Counted from the stretch's first letter, positions 51,976-62,117 are shown. The stretch is DNA of 64,000 nt from Vibrio sp. Hep-1b-8 (GCF_006124995.1 NZ_QEWN01000108.1:1-64000), one strand, 5' to 3'. The notes: generated by a model not told the origin, from the letters alone. A program made the numbers and translations.

Positions 51976-54585
51976 ATGGAAGCCGCTATGACTGTTAACA
52001 CCCAATATCGCAAACCGCTTCTGGGAACTCATCTTGATTTTTATGATGCCCGAGAAGCTGTCAATGCCCTTTGTGAAGGGGCATATGAAACATTACCCTA
52101 TACTTCACGTGTCCTTGCCGAACAGCTAGTTCGTCGCTGTGATCCAGACACGTTAACTCAAAGCCTACAACAGATTATCCAACGCAAGCGTGATCATGAT
52201 TTTCCTTGGTATCCCGCTCGTGTTGTATGCCATGACATTCTTGGTCAAACGGCATTGGTCGATCTGGCTGGTCTTCGCGATGCCATTGCAAAGCAAGGCG
52301 GCGATCCTGCTAAAGTCAATCCAGTGGTTGAAACTCAGTTGATTGTTGACCACTCGTTAGCCGTTGAGCACGCGGGTTTTGAACCTGATGCATTTGAGAA
52401 GAACCGAGCAATCGAAGAGCGCCGTAACGAAGATCGCTTCCATTTCATTGAATGGTGTAAAACCGCATTTGAGAACGTCAGCGTGATCCCTGCTGGTAAC
52501 GGCATCATGCACCAAATCAACCTTGAGAAAATGTCTCCGGTTGTTCAAACAAAAGACGGCATTGCCTATCCCGATACCTGCGTTGGCACCGATAGCCATA
52601 CTCCACATGTCGATGCTCTTGGTGTTATCGCGATTGGTGTGGGTGGTTTGGAAGCCGAAACGGTCATGCTGGGCCGCCCTTCAATGATGAGATTGCCAGA
52701 TATCGTTGGTGTGAAGTTGATTGGTAAACGTCAGGCGGGTATCACGGCGACGGATATTGTCTTAGCGATTACAGAGTTCTTGCGCACAGAACGGGTTGTT
52801 TCATCCTACTTGGAGTTTTTCGGAGAGGGTGCTCGAGACCTTACTATTGGTGATAGAGCAACGATCTCGAACATGACGCCTGAATATGGGGCAACAGCAG
52901 GTATGTTCTACATCGACGAGCAGACCATTAACTACCTTAAGTTAACTGGTCGTGATGACGAACAAGTGGCTCTGGTTGAACAATACGCAAGACAGACGGG
53001 TTTATGGGCTGATGATTTAGAAAGCGCGCAATATGAACGTTTATTGGAATTCGATTTATCAAAGGTCAGCCGCAATATGGCCGGTCCATCGAACCCACAC
53101 CGCAGATTGCCAACATCGGAATTAACCCAGCGTGGAATTGCGATGTCACCAGCAGAGCAGCCAGAGGTTGAAGATGGTCAGTTACCAGACGGTGCCGTGA
53201 TCATTGCTGCGATTACGTCGTGTACTAACACCAGTAACCCGCGCAACGTGGTCGCGGCTGGTTTGATGGCGAAAAAAGCCAACCAGTTGGGGCTTGTTCG
53301 TAAACCTTGGGTTAAATCATCGTTCGCGCCGGGTTCTAAAGTTGCCAAACTCTATCTTGAGGACGCTGGTCTGCTTCCTGAGCTGGAGAAGCTCGGATTT
53401 GGGATTGTTGCGTATGCCTGTACTACTTGTAATGGGATGAGTGGCGCGCTCAACCCAGATATTCAACAAGAGATCATCGATCGCGATGTCTATACGACGG
53501 CAGTGTTGTCAGGTAACCGAAACTTCGATGGCCGTATCCATCCTTATGCTAAGCAGGCCTTCTTAGCGTCGCCTCCTTTGGTTGTTGCTTATGCCTTAGC
53601 CGGAACGATGCGTTTCGATATTGAACGTGATTCGCTAGGTAATGATCAAAATGGCAATCCTATCTACCTCAATGACCTTTGGCCAAGTGATGAAGAAATT
53701 GACGCAGTTGTTGGCAAGCATGTAAAACCCGAGCAGTTCAAGCAGGTTTACATCCAGATGTTCAAACTTAATGATGAACAACGTAACAGCAATCCTCTTT
53801 ATGACTGGCGTGAGAAGAGCACATATATCCGTCGTCCTCCATACTGGGAAGGGGCGTTAGCGGGAGAACGCACGTTATCAGGCATGCGTCCGCTGGCGGT
53901 ATTGGGCGACAACATCACAACGGATCACTTGTCACCTTCGAACGCAATTTTGGCAAGCAGTGCAGCTGGAGAATATCTCGCCTCCATGGATGTTCCTGAG
54001 GAGGACTTTAACTCCTACGCGACGCACCGTGGCGACCACCTTACCGCGCAACGTGCAACTTTTGCCAATCCGAAACTGTTTAATGAAATGGTCAAGGAGA
54101 ATGGTGAAGTTGTACAAGGCTCGTTAGCGCGAATCGAACCGGATGGCAAAGTGACACGCATGTGGGAAGCGATTGAAACTTACATGAATCGTAAGCAACC
54201 ACTGATTATTGTTGCGGGTGCGGACTACGGCCAAGGTTCTTCTCGCGACTGGGCTGCTAAAGGAGTTCGCCTTGCGGGTGTTGAAGCAATTGTTGCTGAA
54301 GGTTTCGAACGTATTCACCGAACCAACTTAGTGGGTATGGGGGTCTTGCCGCTGCAATTCAAACAGGGGACAGACCGCAAAACTCTTGAGCTTGATGGCA
54401 ATGAATTGTACGACGTAATCGGTGAGCTCAAGCCGGGAGCGGATCTGGCACTTGTCGTTACTCGCGCAAACGGTGAGAAATTTGATGTGCCTGTGACATG
54501 CCGATTAGATACGGCTGACGAGGTTAATGTCTACAATGCTGGCGGCGTATTGCAACGCTTTGCTCAAGACTTCTTAGCTCAGTAG
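51976..54585 (+). CDS. acnD: 2-methylcitrate dehydratase AcnD (Fe-S aconitase-like)
   Basis: The product is 869 residues; an ATG at 51988 (MTVNTQ) is an alternative start. It has the aconitase order with [4Fe-4S] cysteines in SCTNTSNPRN and YACTTCNG, GTDSHTPHVDALGV for substrate binding, and a swivelling C-terminal domain with GQGSSRDWAAKG. AcnD converts 2-methylcitrate to 2-methylaconitate in the prp pathway, together with PrpF. It belongs to the PrpD-replacing type of pathway. Confidence 0.96.
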   Translation: MEAAMTVNTQYRKPLLGTHLDFYDAREAVNALCEGAYETLPYTSRVLAEQLVRRCDPDTLTQSLQQIIQRKRDHDFPWYPARVVCHDILGQTALVDLAGLRDAIAKQGGDPAKVNPVVETQLIVDHSLAVEHAGFEPDAFEKNRAIEERRNEDRFHFIEWCKTAFENVSVIPAGNGIMHQINLEKMSPVVQTKDGIAYPDTCVGTDSHTPHVDALGVIAIGVGGLEAETVMLGRPSMMRLPDIVGVKLIGKRQAGITATDIVLAITEFLRTERVVSSYLEFFGEGARDLTIGDRATISNMTPEYGATAGMFYIDEQTINYLKLTGRDDEQVALVEQYARQTGLWADDLESAQYERLLEFDLSKVSRNMAGPSNPHRRLPTSELTQRGIAMSPAEQPEVEDGQLPDGAVIIAAITSCTNTSNPRNVVAAGLMAKKANQLGLVRKPWVKSSFAPGSKVAKLYLEDAGLLPELEKLGFGIVAYACTTCNGMSGALNPDIQQEIIDRDVYTTAVLSGNRNFDGRIHPYAKQAFLASPPLVVAYALAGTMRFDIERDSLGNDQNGNPIYLNDLWPSDEEIDAVVGKHVKPEQFKQVYIQMFKLNDEQRNSNPLYDWREKSTYIRRPPYWEGALAGERTLSGMRPLAVLGDNITTDHLSPSNAILASSAAGEYLASMDVPEEDFNSYATHRGDHLTAQRATFANPKLFNEMVKENGEVVQGSLARIEPDGKVTRMWEAIETYMNRKQPLIIVAGADYGQGSSRDWAAKGVRLAGVEAIVAEGFERIHRTNLVGMGVLPLQFKQGTDRKTLELDGNELYDVIGELKPGADLALVVTRANGEKFDVPVTCRLDTADEVNVYNAGGVLQRFAQDFLAQ

Positions 54586-54594
54586 GTGACGGTC

Positions 54595-55773
54595 ATGAAA
54601 CTACGTCAGATTAAAGTACCCGCGACCTATATGCGTGGCGGAACCAGCAAAGGGGTGTTTTTCAGTCTGCAAGACCTGCCGTTGGAAGCTCAACAGCCCG
54701 GTGAAGCGCGTGACCGTCTGTTAATGCGTGTCATTGGCAGCCCTGATGCTTACGCTAAGCAAATTGATGGCATGGGCGGCGCAACGTCTAGCACCAGTAA
54801 AACAGTGATCGTTTCTAAGAGTGAAAAACCGCAACACGATGTTGACTATCTATTTGGTCAGGTCGCGATAGATAAGCCGTTTGTCGATTGGTGCGGTAAC
54901 TGTGGCAACTTGTCTGCGGCAGTTGGCCCGTTTGCGATCCATGCAGGGCTAGTCGACCCTGAACGCATCCCTGACAATGGTGTTGCTGTTGTCAGAGTGT
55001 GGCAGGCAAACATCGGCAAGACGATAGTGATTCACGTGCCGATTGTTGATGGGCAAGTGCAGGAGCTTGGGGAGTTTGAGCTAGACGGCGTGACCTTCCC
55101 AGCAGCGGAGATTCAGGTTGATTTTATGCAGCCAGGGGACAGCTCGGGCAGTATGTTTCCGACCGGCAATGTTATTGATGAACTCAATGTACCGTCGGTT
55201 GGTAGTTTCGAAGCGACGATGATCAATGCGGGTATTCCAACCATCTTTATTGATGCTCATGCTCTTGGCTATACAGGCAGTGAGCTACAGCAAGACATTA
55301 ACAATGATCAAGATGCTTTGGAGCGTTTTGAAACAATTAGAGCATATGGTGCGCTAAAGATGGGTTTGATTGACTCAGTCGAACAAGCACAAGCGAGACA
55401 ACACACGCCGAAAGTGGCCTTTGTCAGTGAGGCGAAAACATATGTTTCTTCGAGCGGTAAAGTGGTTGAAGAGCAGCAGATTGATCTGCTGGTCCGTGCT
55501 CTGTCAATGGGCAAGTTGCACCACGCGATGATGGGCACAGCGGCGGTAGCCATTGCTTCCGCTGCATGTGTACCAGGCACGATAGTAAACAGGGCCGCAG
55601 GAGGGGGAGGGCGTGAGTCGGTCACATTTGGTCACCCTTCTGGAACTTTGAAAGTAGGTGCTAAGGCGAGCGAGAGCGACAACGGATGGCTCGTTGAAAA
55701 AGCGGTTATGAGCCGAAGTGCTCGAATCATTATGGAGGGATTTGTGTACGTACCCTCCGATGTCTTTGCGTAG
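54595..55773 (+). CDS. prpF: 2-methylaconitate cis-trans isomerase PrpF
   Basis: The product is 392 residues from the ATG at 54595, preferred over the GTG at 54586 because AGGTG lies six bases before it. The family opening YMRGGTSKGVFF near residues 10-22 is intact, with the CGNCGNLSAAVGPFAI active-site region and the MFPTGNVIDEL segment. PrpF isomerises the product of AcnD so that an aconitase can complete the step. It lies just after acnD. Confidence 0.95.
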   Translation: MKLRQIKVPATYMRGGTSKGVFFSLQDLPLEAQQPGEARDRLLMRVIGSPDAYAKQIDGMGGATSSTSKTVIVSKSEKPQHDVDYLFGQVAIDKPFVDWCGNCGNLSAAVGPFAIHAGLVDPERIPDNGVAVVRVWQANIGKTIVIHVPIVDGQVQELGEFELDGVTFPAAEIQVDFMQPGDSSGSMFPTGNVIDELNVPSVGSFEATMINAGIPTIFIDAHALGYTGSELQQDINNDQDALERFETIRAYGALKMGLIDSVEQAQARQHTPKVAFVSEAKTYVSSSGKVVEEQQIDLLVRALSMGKLHHAMMGTAAVAIASAACVPGTIVNRAAGGGGRESVTFGHPSGTLKVGAKASESDNGWLVEKAVMSRSARIIMEGFVYVPSDVFA

Positions 55774-55827
55774 TTGACTGAATCTGACTACCTACAAGCA
55801 ATGTCGAGACATACTGGAGGAAGCAAT

Positions 55828-57705
55828 ATGTCTGCATATGAAAAAGAATATCAATGGGCCCTCAATCAACCACAAGCGTTTTGGGGGGCACAGGCAAAAC
55901 ATATCGATTGGTTCAAAGCACCGGAAACCATATTGGCGAACGACGAGAATGGTGTAGAGCGTTGGTTCCCCGATGGGCTACTGAATACCTCGTGGCTTGC
56001 ACTGGATTATCACTGTGAGCAGGGGCGTGGTGAACAAACTGCACTCATTTATGATTCTCCGGTCACTGACACCAAGCGAAGCTACAGCTACCGTGAGTTA
56101 CGTGATCAGGTGGCAAAAATCGCTGGCATGCTTGCTCAGCAGGGCGTTGAAAAGGGCGATCGCGTTGTTATTTACATGCCGATGATACCTGAAGCGGCAA
56201 TGGCGATGTTGGCTTGTGCTCGTCTTGGTGCTATTCATTCGGTGGTATTTGGCGGATTCGCTGCCAATGAACTTGCGGTGCGTTTGGAAGATGCTGAGCC
56301 CAAAGTCGTTATGACAGCCTCGTGTGGAATTGAAGTGAACAAAGTCATTCCATACAAACCATTGGTCGATAAAGCGATTATGGACAGCCGTTGGAAGCCT
56401 GAGCACGTCATTGTACTGCAAAGGTCTCAGTGTGAAGCTTCTCTAGAGAGTGAACGTGATATTGATTGGCACAAAGCGTATCAATCTGCGTTGCCACATG
56501 CTTGCGTTCCTGTTCTGGCAACGGATCCGCTCTATATCCTTTACACATCGGGCACAACGGGCAAACCAAAAGGGGTGGTTCGAGACAATGGCGGTCATGC
56601 GGTCGCAATGAAGTACTCAATGACCTCCATCTACAACATCCCACAAGATGGCGTGTTTTGGGCAGCATCTGATGTGGGTTGGGTGGTTGGTCACTCTTAT
56701 ATTGTGTACGCGCCATTGATTCATGGCTGTACCACGGTGCTGTTTGAAGGCAAACCAGTGCGTACTCCAGATCCTGGTGCCTTCTGGCGAGTGTGCGAAG
56801 AGCACAAGGTTGATGTGTTGTTCTCAGCGCCAACCGCGTTTCGTGCGATTAAGAAGGAAGATCCGGATGGTCACTTCATTAAGCAGTTCGACCTATCAAA
56901 ATTAACCACAATCTTTATGGCCGGTGAGCGCCTTGATCCACCAACATTGGAGTGGGTGGAAAGCAAGGCCGACAAGCCAGTGATTGACCATTGGTGGCAG
57001 ACTGAAACAGGTTGGGCAATTGCCGGAAACCCGACGGGCATTGAGATGATGCCAGTGAAAGCGGGCTCAGCGACCAAGCCTATTCCAGGATATCAAGTTG
57101 AGATCCTTAATGAGCTTGGCGAGGCTGTTGAGGCGAATCAACAGGGCTTTGTTGCTTTGAAGCGCCCACTGCCACCAAGCTGTTTGCCAACGGTGTGGCG
57201 TAACCATGACCGTTTTGAATCCGGTTATCTAAGCCAGTTCCCAGGCTACTATGTTTCTGGTGATGGTGGCTATCTTGATGAAGAGGGCTACCTATTCATT
57301 ATGGGGCGTATCGATGATGTGATTAACGTTGCGGGACACCGTCTATCAACCGGTGAGATGGAAGAGATAGTTGGCGGCCACCCTGCAATTGCTGAATGCG
57401 CTGTCGTTGGCGTGCATGATGACTTAAAAGGTCAGTTACCTCTTGGTCTCGTCGTACTTAAAGATGGTGTGAAAGTTGATGATGCACAACTCGAAGGTGA
57501 ATTGATCAATAAGGTACGCGAACAGATTGGTGCGGTAGCCTGCTTTAAACACGCGCTGGTGGTTGAGCGTTTACCTAAAACACGTTCTGGTAAGATTCTA
57601 CGCCGTACCATTCGCCAGATTGCTGATGGTGAGCAATACACGGTACCATCAACCATTGATGATCCAACAAGTCTAGAAGAGATAGAAAAAGCACTTCACT
57701 CTTAG
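55828..57705 (+). CDS. prpE: Propionyl-CoA synthetase PrpE
   Basis: The product is 625 residues from the ATG at 55828 (MSAYEKEYQW), which has GGAGGAA at good spacing; the TTG at 55774 is rejected. It is an acyl-CoA synthetase: YTSGTTGKPKG (AMP/P-loop) near residue 250, WWQTETGWAI, the hinge/core segment YVSGDGGYLDEEGYLFIMGRIDDVIN and the acylation-regulated Lys in RSGKILRR near residue 592. It activates propionate to propionyl-CoA. It ends the prp operon. Confidence 0.95.
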   Translation: MSAYEKEYQWALNQPQAFWGAQAKHIDWFKAPETILANDENGVERWFPDGLLNTSWLALDYHCEQGRGEQTALIYDSPVTDTKRSYSYRELRDQVAKIAGMLAQQGVEKGDRVVIYMPMIPEAAMAMLACARLGAIHSVVFGGFAANELAVRLEDAEPKVVMTASCGIEVNKVIPYKPLVDKAIMDSRWKPEHVIVLQRSQCEASLESERDIDWHKAYQSALPHACVPVLATDPLYILYTSGTTGKPKGVVRDNGGHAVAMKYSMTSIYNIPQDGVFWAASDVGWVVGHSYIVYAPLIHGCTTVLFEGKPVRTPDPGAFWRVCEEHKVDVLFSAPTAFRAIKKEDPDGHFIKQFDLSKLTTIFMAGERLDPPTLEWVESKADKPVIDHWWQTETGWAIAGNPTGIEMMPVKAGSATKPIPGYQVEILNELGEAVEANQQGFVALKRPLPPSCLPTVWRNHDRFESGYLSQFPGYYVSGDGGYLDEEGYLFIMGRIDDVINVAGHRLSTGEMEEIVGGHPAIAECAVVGVHDDLKGQLPLGLVVLKDGVKVDDAQLEGELINKVREQIGAVACFKHALVVERLPKTRSGKILRRTIRQIADGEQYTVPSTIDDPTSLEEIEKALHS

Positions 57706-57726
57706 TTGGCGCGCCTTACGTAGTTT

Positions 57727-57753
57727 AAGTCCCTCATACAAAGGGGCTTTTTT
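57727..57753 (+). terminator. Terminator of the prp operon
   Basis: AAGTCCC and GGGGCTT pair (one G-T pair) around a 9-base loop, followed by six T residues. It lies 22 bases after the prpE stop codon. Confidence 0.85.
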
Positions 57754-57812
57754 GTTGAAAAAATTTGACTAAACCGCCACACTGTCACTTTATTTGTAAC
57801 GCAAAAATATTT

Positions 57813-58307
57813 ATGCACCCAGTATCAATTCGTTCTGCAGGCGAAAACGATCTCGAACAGCTTAATGAACTGATGTACCAGCTTCATGATGAGCACCATC
57901 GTCAATGCCCTAACTACTTCAAAACAGCAGAAGATATAGAGCAAGAAAAAAGCATTGCTCGCTATCTAGACGATCCTGAATGTCTTGTTTTTGTGGCATG
58001 TCAGGCTAACGCCATCATAGGCTTTATCACGGGGCATTTTTGCGAACTCATTTCTACAGTTAGTAAGCCGATCCAAATGGGGAGCATCGATGAGCTATTT
58101 ATCTGCCCTGAATATCGTGGACAAGGTGTGGCGAATCAACTTTGCCAAAAAATAGAACAACGCTTTGTCGAGTACGGTGTACAGGAAGTTTTTGTTGAAG
58201 TGTGGCAATTTAATGCTTCAGCGGTCGAATTCTATCAGCAGTTCGGTTTTGAACATCATATTCATTGGTTACGTAAGTCAGTCGGGAAACACAAGCCAGC
58301 ATCATGA
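57813..58307 (+). CDS. GNAT family N-acetyltransferase
   Basis: The product is 164 residues from the ATG at 57813 (MHPVSIRSAGEND). The GNAT acetyl-CoA motif A is SIDELFICPEYRGQGVANQLCQKIE, and motif B is VEVWQFNASAVEFYQQFGFE. The substrate is unknown. Its stop overlaps the start of the following Nudix/PAP2 gene by four bases (ATGA), so they are coupled. The TTG start at 57765 has no support. Confidence 0.86.
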   Translation: MHPVSIRSAGENDLEQLNELMYQLHDEHHRQCPNYFKTAEDIEQEKSIARYLDDPECLVFVACQANAIIGFITGHFCELISTVSKPIQMGSIDELFICPEYRGQGVANQLCQKIEQRFVEYGVQEVFVEVWQFNASAVEFYQQFGFEHHIHWLRKSVGKHKPAS

Positions 58308-59731
58308 GTTTTTATTCTAATATAGTTAGTACCTTTATATGTCTGATCTCAGCCTTCTTTTCTCTTTCCTCTGTGGCTGAGTCAGACTCATCAAATTTAA
58401 AGGGGGCGGTGTGCGTTATTCGCTCAGGCGAGAAAGTGGTGATGGTCAATGAAATTATTACCAGCAAGCTTTCACTGCCAGCAGGCACCATCGCCAGTGG
58501 TGAAGATCCAAAGCTGGCGGCTCAACGTGAAGCGTGGGAAGAGACTGGGCTGGTGGTTTCTGTAGGCAATGAATTAGGTCGGAGTGATAACGCTGCGTTT
58601 TATGATTGTGTTGCTGACTCAGATATTGTCGCTTTCCAATACAACAATCTGCTCGATGGTAACGAGTTACCCATTTGGTTTGCTCCACATTATGGTATTG
58701 AGATATCGTCTGCAATGTTAGTCGATCCGCAACTGGTGCCTAAGGAAGACTATCGTTTTCCAGAGCAACTTCAGTGGTTGATTGATGCTTTGCCCAATGC
58801 CACCGATCAGAGCGTACTTTACGTGGGCAATCTCGTCGAGGCGGCGCCATTTTTCAATCAGTTAGAACTCGGTTGGATGGTGCAACTGCAACACTCTTTG
58901 CTCAAGATGCCTGAGTATATTTATACGGTTTTAGACCTAATGTTGCTCGCCGGTAATTATCTTGCCAATCCGCTAATTCTATTGGGGTTATTTCCTCTAC
59001 TTTATTGGCGATTTGGTAAGGAGTTTTGTTATCGAGCGTTCTTTGCCGTTACCGTAACATCACTACTTAGCCTTGTTGCTCAACAGGGGTTTGCACTTCC
59101 GCGGCCGCATGTGTATCTGCCTGCTGTAGAGTTGGCATCAAGTTATGGATTTGGCTTACCGAGTTTACCAATAGCCGTTTGGCTTTGTGTGGGTGTGTTG
59201 GTTCTTGATGCACTGAAAAAACTGTATCTTAATCGTTGGTCAATCATGCTTCTGATTGCCGTGAGTTGGCTCGCTATTGCCAAGTTTTACAGTGGTGCTG
59301 CTTTCATGATTGACAGTATTAGTGGCGCGTTATTAGGTGCTTTATGTGCATGGCATATCATTAGACTACAAAACCGAACCGAAGTGGATGCGATGGTATT
59401 ACTCTCATCGAAGCTGGTTTGGGGTATGCTGGTTTTTGCCGCGACACTGCTCACCATCTTTTGGCCAATACCTGTATTTACTTATTGGTTAGCAATAATA
59501 GTGACGGTGTTCGGTTTGGTTTCAACCCAGCGTACAGAGCAGAAAAAGGCGAATGGCAAGGATACGGTGATTGCTATGTTTGCTATGGTCATAACCTATT
59601 TGCTGGTCAGTTATGCTGCGACCTCTGTGTCCTCAAGCGGCCTCTATTCGCTGATTGTCGAAACACTTAGATACCCGTTATTGCTGATTGTGTTCGCAAT
59701 ACTTATCAGAGCAAAAGCAAAGGCAGCGTAA
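58304..59731 (+). CDS. Nudix hydrolase fused to a degenerate PAP2-like membrane domain
   Basis: The product is 475 residues. After a signal peptide or anchor (about 1-25) comes a Nudix domain with a good Nudix box (GTIASGEDPKLAAQREAWEETG near residues 61-82), so this hydrolase probably faces the periplasm. From about residue 210 there is a multi-helix region of PAP2 type. All three PAP2 motifs look changed: ALPRPH has no upstream Lys, PSGH is replaced by PSLP, and the SRx5HxxxD motif becomes AKFYSGAAFMID, keeping only the Asp. The membrane part is therefore probably not a phosphatase. A cell-envelope pyrophosphate substrate is plausible but unproven. Confidence 0.8.
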   Translation: MSFYSNIVSTFICLISAFFSLSSVAESDSSNLKGAVCVIRSGEKVVMVNEIITSKLSLPAGTIASGEDPKLAAQREAWEETGLVVSVGNELGRSDNAAFYDCVADSDIVAFQYNNLLDGNELPIWFAPHYGIEISSAMLVDPQLVPKEDYRFPEQLQWLIDALPNATDQSVLYVGNLVEAAPFFNQLELGWMVQLQHSLLKMPEYIYTVLDLMLLAGNYLANPLILLGLFPLLYWRFGKEFCYRAFFAVTVTSLLSLVAQQGFALPRPHVYLPAVELASSYGFGLPSLPIAVWLCVGVLVLDALKKLYLNRWSIMLLIAVSWLAIAKFYSGAAFMIDSISGALLGALCAWHIIRLQNRTEVDAMVLLSSKLVWGMLVFAATLLTIFWPIPVFTYWLAIIVTVFGLVSTQRTEQKKANGKDTVIAMFAMVITYLLVSYAATSVSSSGLYSLIVETLRYPLLLIVFAILIRAKAKAA

Positions 59732-59741
59732 CGCTGCCTTT
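59719..59741. terminator. Hairpin after the Nudix/PAP2 gene
   Basis: AAAGGCAGCG-TAA-CGCTGCCTTT is a perfect 10-bp stem with a 3-base loop that includes the stop codon of the Nudix/PAP2 gene. The T-tract is poor, but it can also serve the convergent yidA-like gene. Confidence 0.6.
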
Positions 59742-59753
59742 GTGCATTAGGGC

Positions 59754-60563
59754 TTATTTGTTCAAAATGAATTGCTCAATAGCTTTTGCAACTCCGTCGT
59801 CATTGTTGCTCGACGTAATATAGTTGGCGATGGCTTTGGTCTGTTCCATCGCGTTTTCCATCGCAACCCCAAGCCCAGCATATTCGAGCATGTGGTGATC
59901 ATTTTCAGCATCACCCATGCAAATCACCTCGTCAGCCTTAATGCCTAGATAATCTGCAATGGCTTTGACACCAACGCCTTTATTACTGTCGAGACTCAGA
60001 AACTCTAGGAAAAAAGGCGCACTTTGAACAATGGTAAATTCCTCTCGCACCGATGGTGGGATCTGATCAACCAGTTTGGTCAGGGTTTCTGGCTCGGCAA
60101 CAATCATGGCCTTGATGATAGCGTGGTTGTCATCAAGTTGTTCAAAGTCCATTTCGGTTACTGGAATTTGGTTAATAGTGGATTCAATTTGAGTGAATTC
60201 ATTGTGCTTTGGGGTGATAAGCCCTAGCTCTGCACTAAAGGCATGACAGTAAGCACCTAGTTGTAGCGCCAGTGCTGCAACTTGTTTCGCGCGCTTACCA
60301 TCAATGATGGCAGTGTGAATCAGTTTGTTGGTGCCCAGTTCTTTCACCATTGAGCCATTGAAGTAAACAACGAACTCATTGTCACCTTCAATGTTGAGCT
60401 CCGTTAGCTTCGCTTGCATGCCGTCCAGAGGACGACCAGAGGCAAGAACTACCTTTACGCCACGTTGACGTGCTTCGGCAATCGCGCGTTTTGTTCTCTC
60501 GCTAATGGTCTTTTCGCTGGTGAGCAAAGTGCCATCCATATCAAGAGCAATCAATTTATACAT
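59754..60563 (-). CDS. yidA: HAD-IIB sugar phosphatase (YidA/Cof-type)
   Basis: The product is 269 residues. HAD motif I is LDMDGTLL (Asp8, Asp10), motif II is VVLASGRP, and motifs III-IV include SNKGVGVKAIADYLG and VICMGDAENDHHML. The C2B cap lies between. YidA dephosphorylates sugar phosphates such as erythrose-4-phosphate or alpha-glucose-1-phosphate in E. coli. The length is typical. The symbol is assigned by family resemblance; related Cof phosphatases cannot be excluded. Confidence 0.85.
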   Translation of the reverse strand: MYKLIALDMDGTLLTSEKTISERTKRAIAEARQRGVKVVLASGRPLDGMQAKLTELNIEGDNEFVVYFNGSMVKELGTNKLIHTAIIDGKRAKQVAALALQLGAYCHAFSAELGLITPKHNEFTQIESTINQIPVTEMDFEQLDDNHAIIKAMIVAEPETLTKLVDQIPPSVREEFTIVQSAPFFLEFLSLDSNKGVGVKAIADYLGIKADEVICMGDAENDHHMLEYAGLGVAMENAMEQTKAIANYITSSNNDDGVAKAIEQFILNK

Positions 60564-60718
60564 AACTTACCTTAAAATAGAGCGTAGACGACGCAAAAGA
60601 GCCCAGCATAATGGCTGAGATTCGAATGATCAATTTATGAATTAGTTGACCTTCAACTTGGAGTCCTTTAAGGTCTCGTTCCTGCAAACTTTTGATGATG
60701 ATTTAGGCTGAGTTTAAG

Positions 60719-61387
60719 TTGTATAAGATTAACGAAATGTTTCAAACCATTCAGGGAGAAGGGGTCTTTACGGGCGTACCTTCGGTATTTGTCAGATTGC
60801 AAGAGTGTCCAGTGGGTTGTGCTTGGTGTGATACTAAGCAAACTTGGGATGCGACGCCGCAAGACGAATGCTCGCTTGAAGAAATCCTAACCAAGAAAGA
60901 GGACTCTCCGACTTGGTGTAGTGTATCAGCACAAGACATTGTTAATGAGTACAACAAGCAAGGCTACACCGCTCGACATATTGTGATTACTGGCGGTGAA
61001 CCTTGTATTTACGATCTTCGTCCTCTAACGGCTGCGTTTGAAGCCATGGGTTGCCAATGTCAGATAGAAACCAGCGGAACTTATGACGTTGTAGCTAGCG
61101 AAAATACATGGGTGACAGTGTCACCAAAAGTGGCTATGAAAGGCAAGCTGCCAGTGTTAGACAGTGCATTATTGCGAGCGAATGAGATTAAGCACCCAGT
61201 AGCAACTGAGAAAGACATCGACCAACTGGATGCTTTGCTAGAACGCGCTCAAGTGCCAAAGTCGACCACCATTGCGCTTCAGCCAATAAGTCAAAAACCC
61301 CGTGCAACCGAGCTGTGTATTGATGTCTGTATCGCTAGAAATTGGCGTCTGTCGATCCAAACTCACAAATACCTCAGCATTGCTTAA
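60719..61387 (+). CDS. queE: 7-carboxy-7-deazaguanine synthase QueE
   Basis: The product is 222 residues. It starts at a TTG; the next in-frame ATG is seven codons later, inside the conserved [13 protein letters not shown] segment, so the TTG is preferred. The radical-SAM cluster motif is CPVGCAWC (CX3CX2C), the QueE type. GGEPCIYD and SGTYDV follow. It forms 7-carboxy-7-deazaguanine in queuosine synthesis, ahead of QueC. queC follows 12 bases after its stop codon. Confidence 0.95.
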   Translation: MYKINEMFQTIQGEGVFTGVPSVFVRLQECPVGCAWCDTKQTWDATPQDECSLEEILTKKEDSPTWCSVSAQDIVNEYNKQGYTARHIVITGGEPCIYDLRPLTAAFEAMGCQCQIETSGTYDVVASENTWVTVSPKVAMKGKLPVLDSALLRANEIKHPVATEKDIDQLDALLERAQVPKSTTIALQPISQKPRATELCIDVCIARNWRLSIQTHKYLSIA

Positions 61388-61398
61388 AGGAAACAATC

Positions 61399-62082
61399 AT
61401 GAACAAAGCCGTTGTAGTATTCAGTGGTGGTCAAGACTCTACCACATGTCTTGTCCAAGCGCTTAAACAGTTTGATGAAGTTCACGCGATTACTTTTGAT
61501 TATGGTCAGCGTCATAAGTTAGAAATCGAAGTGGCACAAAACTTAGCAAAAGAGTTGGGTGTTAAGGCACATAAGGTGATGGATGTCAGTCTATTGAATG
61601 AACTGGCAATCAGTTCCCTCACTCGTGATGACATTGCGGTTTCTCATGAACTGCAAGAGAATGGCCTACCAAATTCGTTTGTACCTGGTCGCAATATCCT
61701 GTTTTTAACCCTAGCGGGTATCTATGCTTATCAGATTGGTGCGAAAACAGTGATCACTGGTGTATGTGAAACGGATTTTTCTGGCTACCCAGATTGCCGT
61801 AATGATTTCGTTAAAGCGATGAACAACGCGTTAGCTCAGGGTATGGACTACCAACTAGAGATTGCGACCCCATTGATGTGGCTGAATAAGGCCGAGACTT
61901 GGGCATTGGCGGATCAATATGACGCTCTGCAACTTGTACGTGAGAAAACCCTGACTTGCTACAACGGGATTATTGGTGACGGATGCGGTGATTGCCCATC
62001 ATGCGAACTGAGAAAAGTCGGTCTAAATGACTATTTGGACAACCGCGAAGCGGTGATAGCAGCCTTAGTGGCCAAGCAATAA
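61399..62082 (+). CDS. queC: 7-cyano-7-deazaguanine synthase QueC
   Basis: The product is 227 residues from the ATG at 61399, which has AAAGGAAAC upstream; the frame is open further but overlaps queE. It has the P-loop [10 protein letters not shown] and the zinc-binding [11 protein letters not shown] near the C terminus, plus VPGRNILFL. QueC converts carboxydeazaguanine to preQ0. It is encoded with queE. Confidence 0.97.
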   Translation: MNKAVVVFSGGQDSTTCLVQALKQFDEVHAITFDYGQRHKLEIEVAQNLAKELGVKAHKVMDVSLLNELAISSLTRDDIAVSHELQENGLPNSFVPGRNILFLTLAGIYAYQIGAKTVITGVCETDFSGYPDCRNDFVKAMNNALAQGMDYQLEIATPLMWLNKAETWALADQYDALQLVREKTLTCYNGIIGDGCGDCPSCELRKVGLNDYLDNREAVIAALVAKQ

Positions 62083-62088
62083 GAACAA

Positions 62089-62112
62089 AAAAGCGTCCCG
62101 AGGGACGCTTTT
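62089..62112. terminator. Terminator between queC and the DUF2750-like gene
   Basis: AAAAGCGTCC-CGAG-GGACGCTTTT is a perfect 10-bp stem with a 4-base loop. It has A/T tails on both sides, so it can serve both converging genes. Confidence 0.85.
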
Positions 62113-62117
62113 GGTCA

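Noticed and set aside
60564..60718. Possible preQ1 riboswitch upstream of queE
   Set aside because: No preQ1-I or preQ1-II pattern (short stem with A-rich tail and pseudoknot) could be seen; queE/queC in Vibrio are not reliably riboswitch-controlled.
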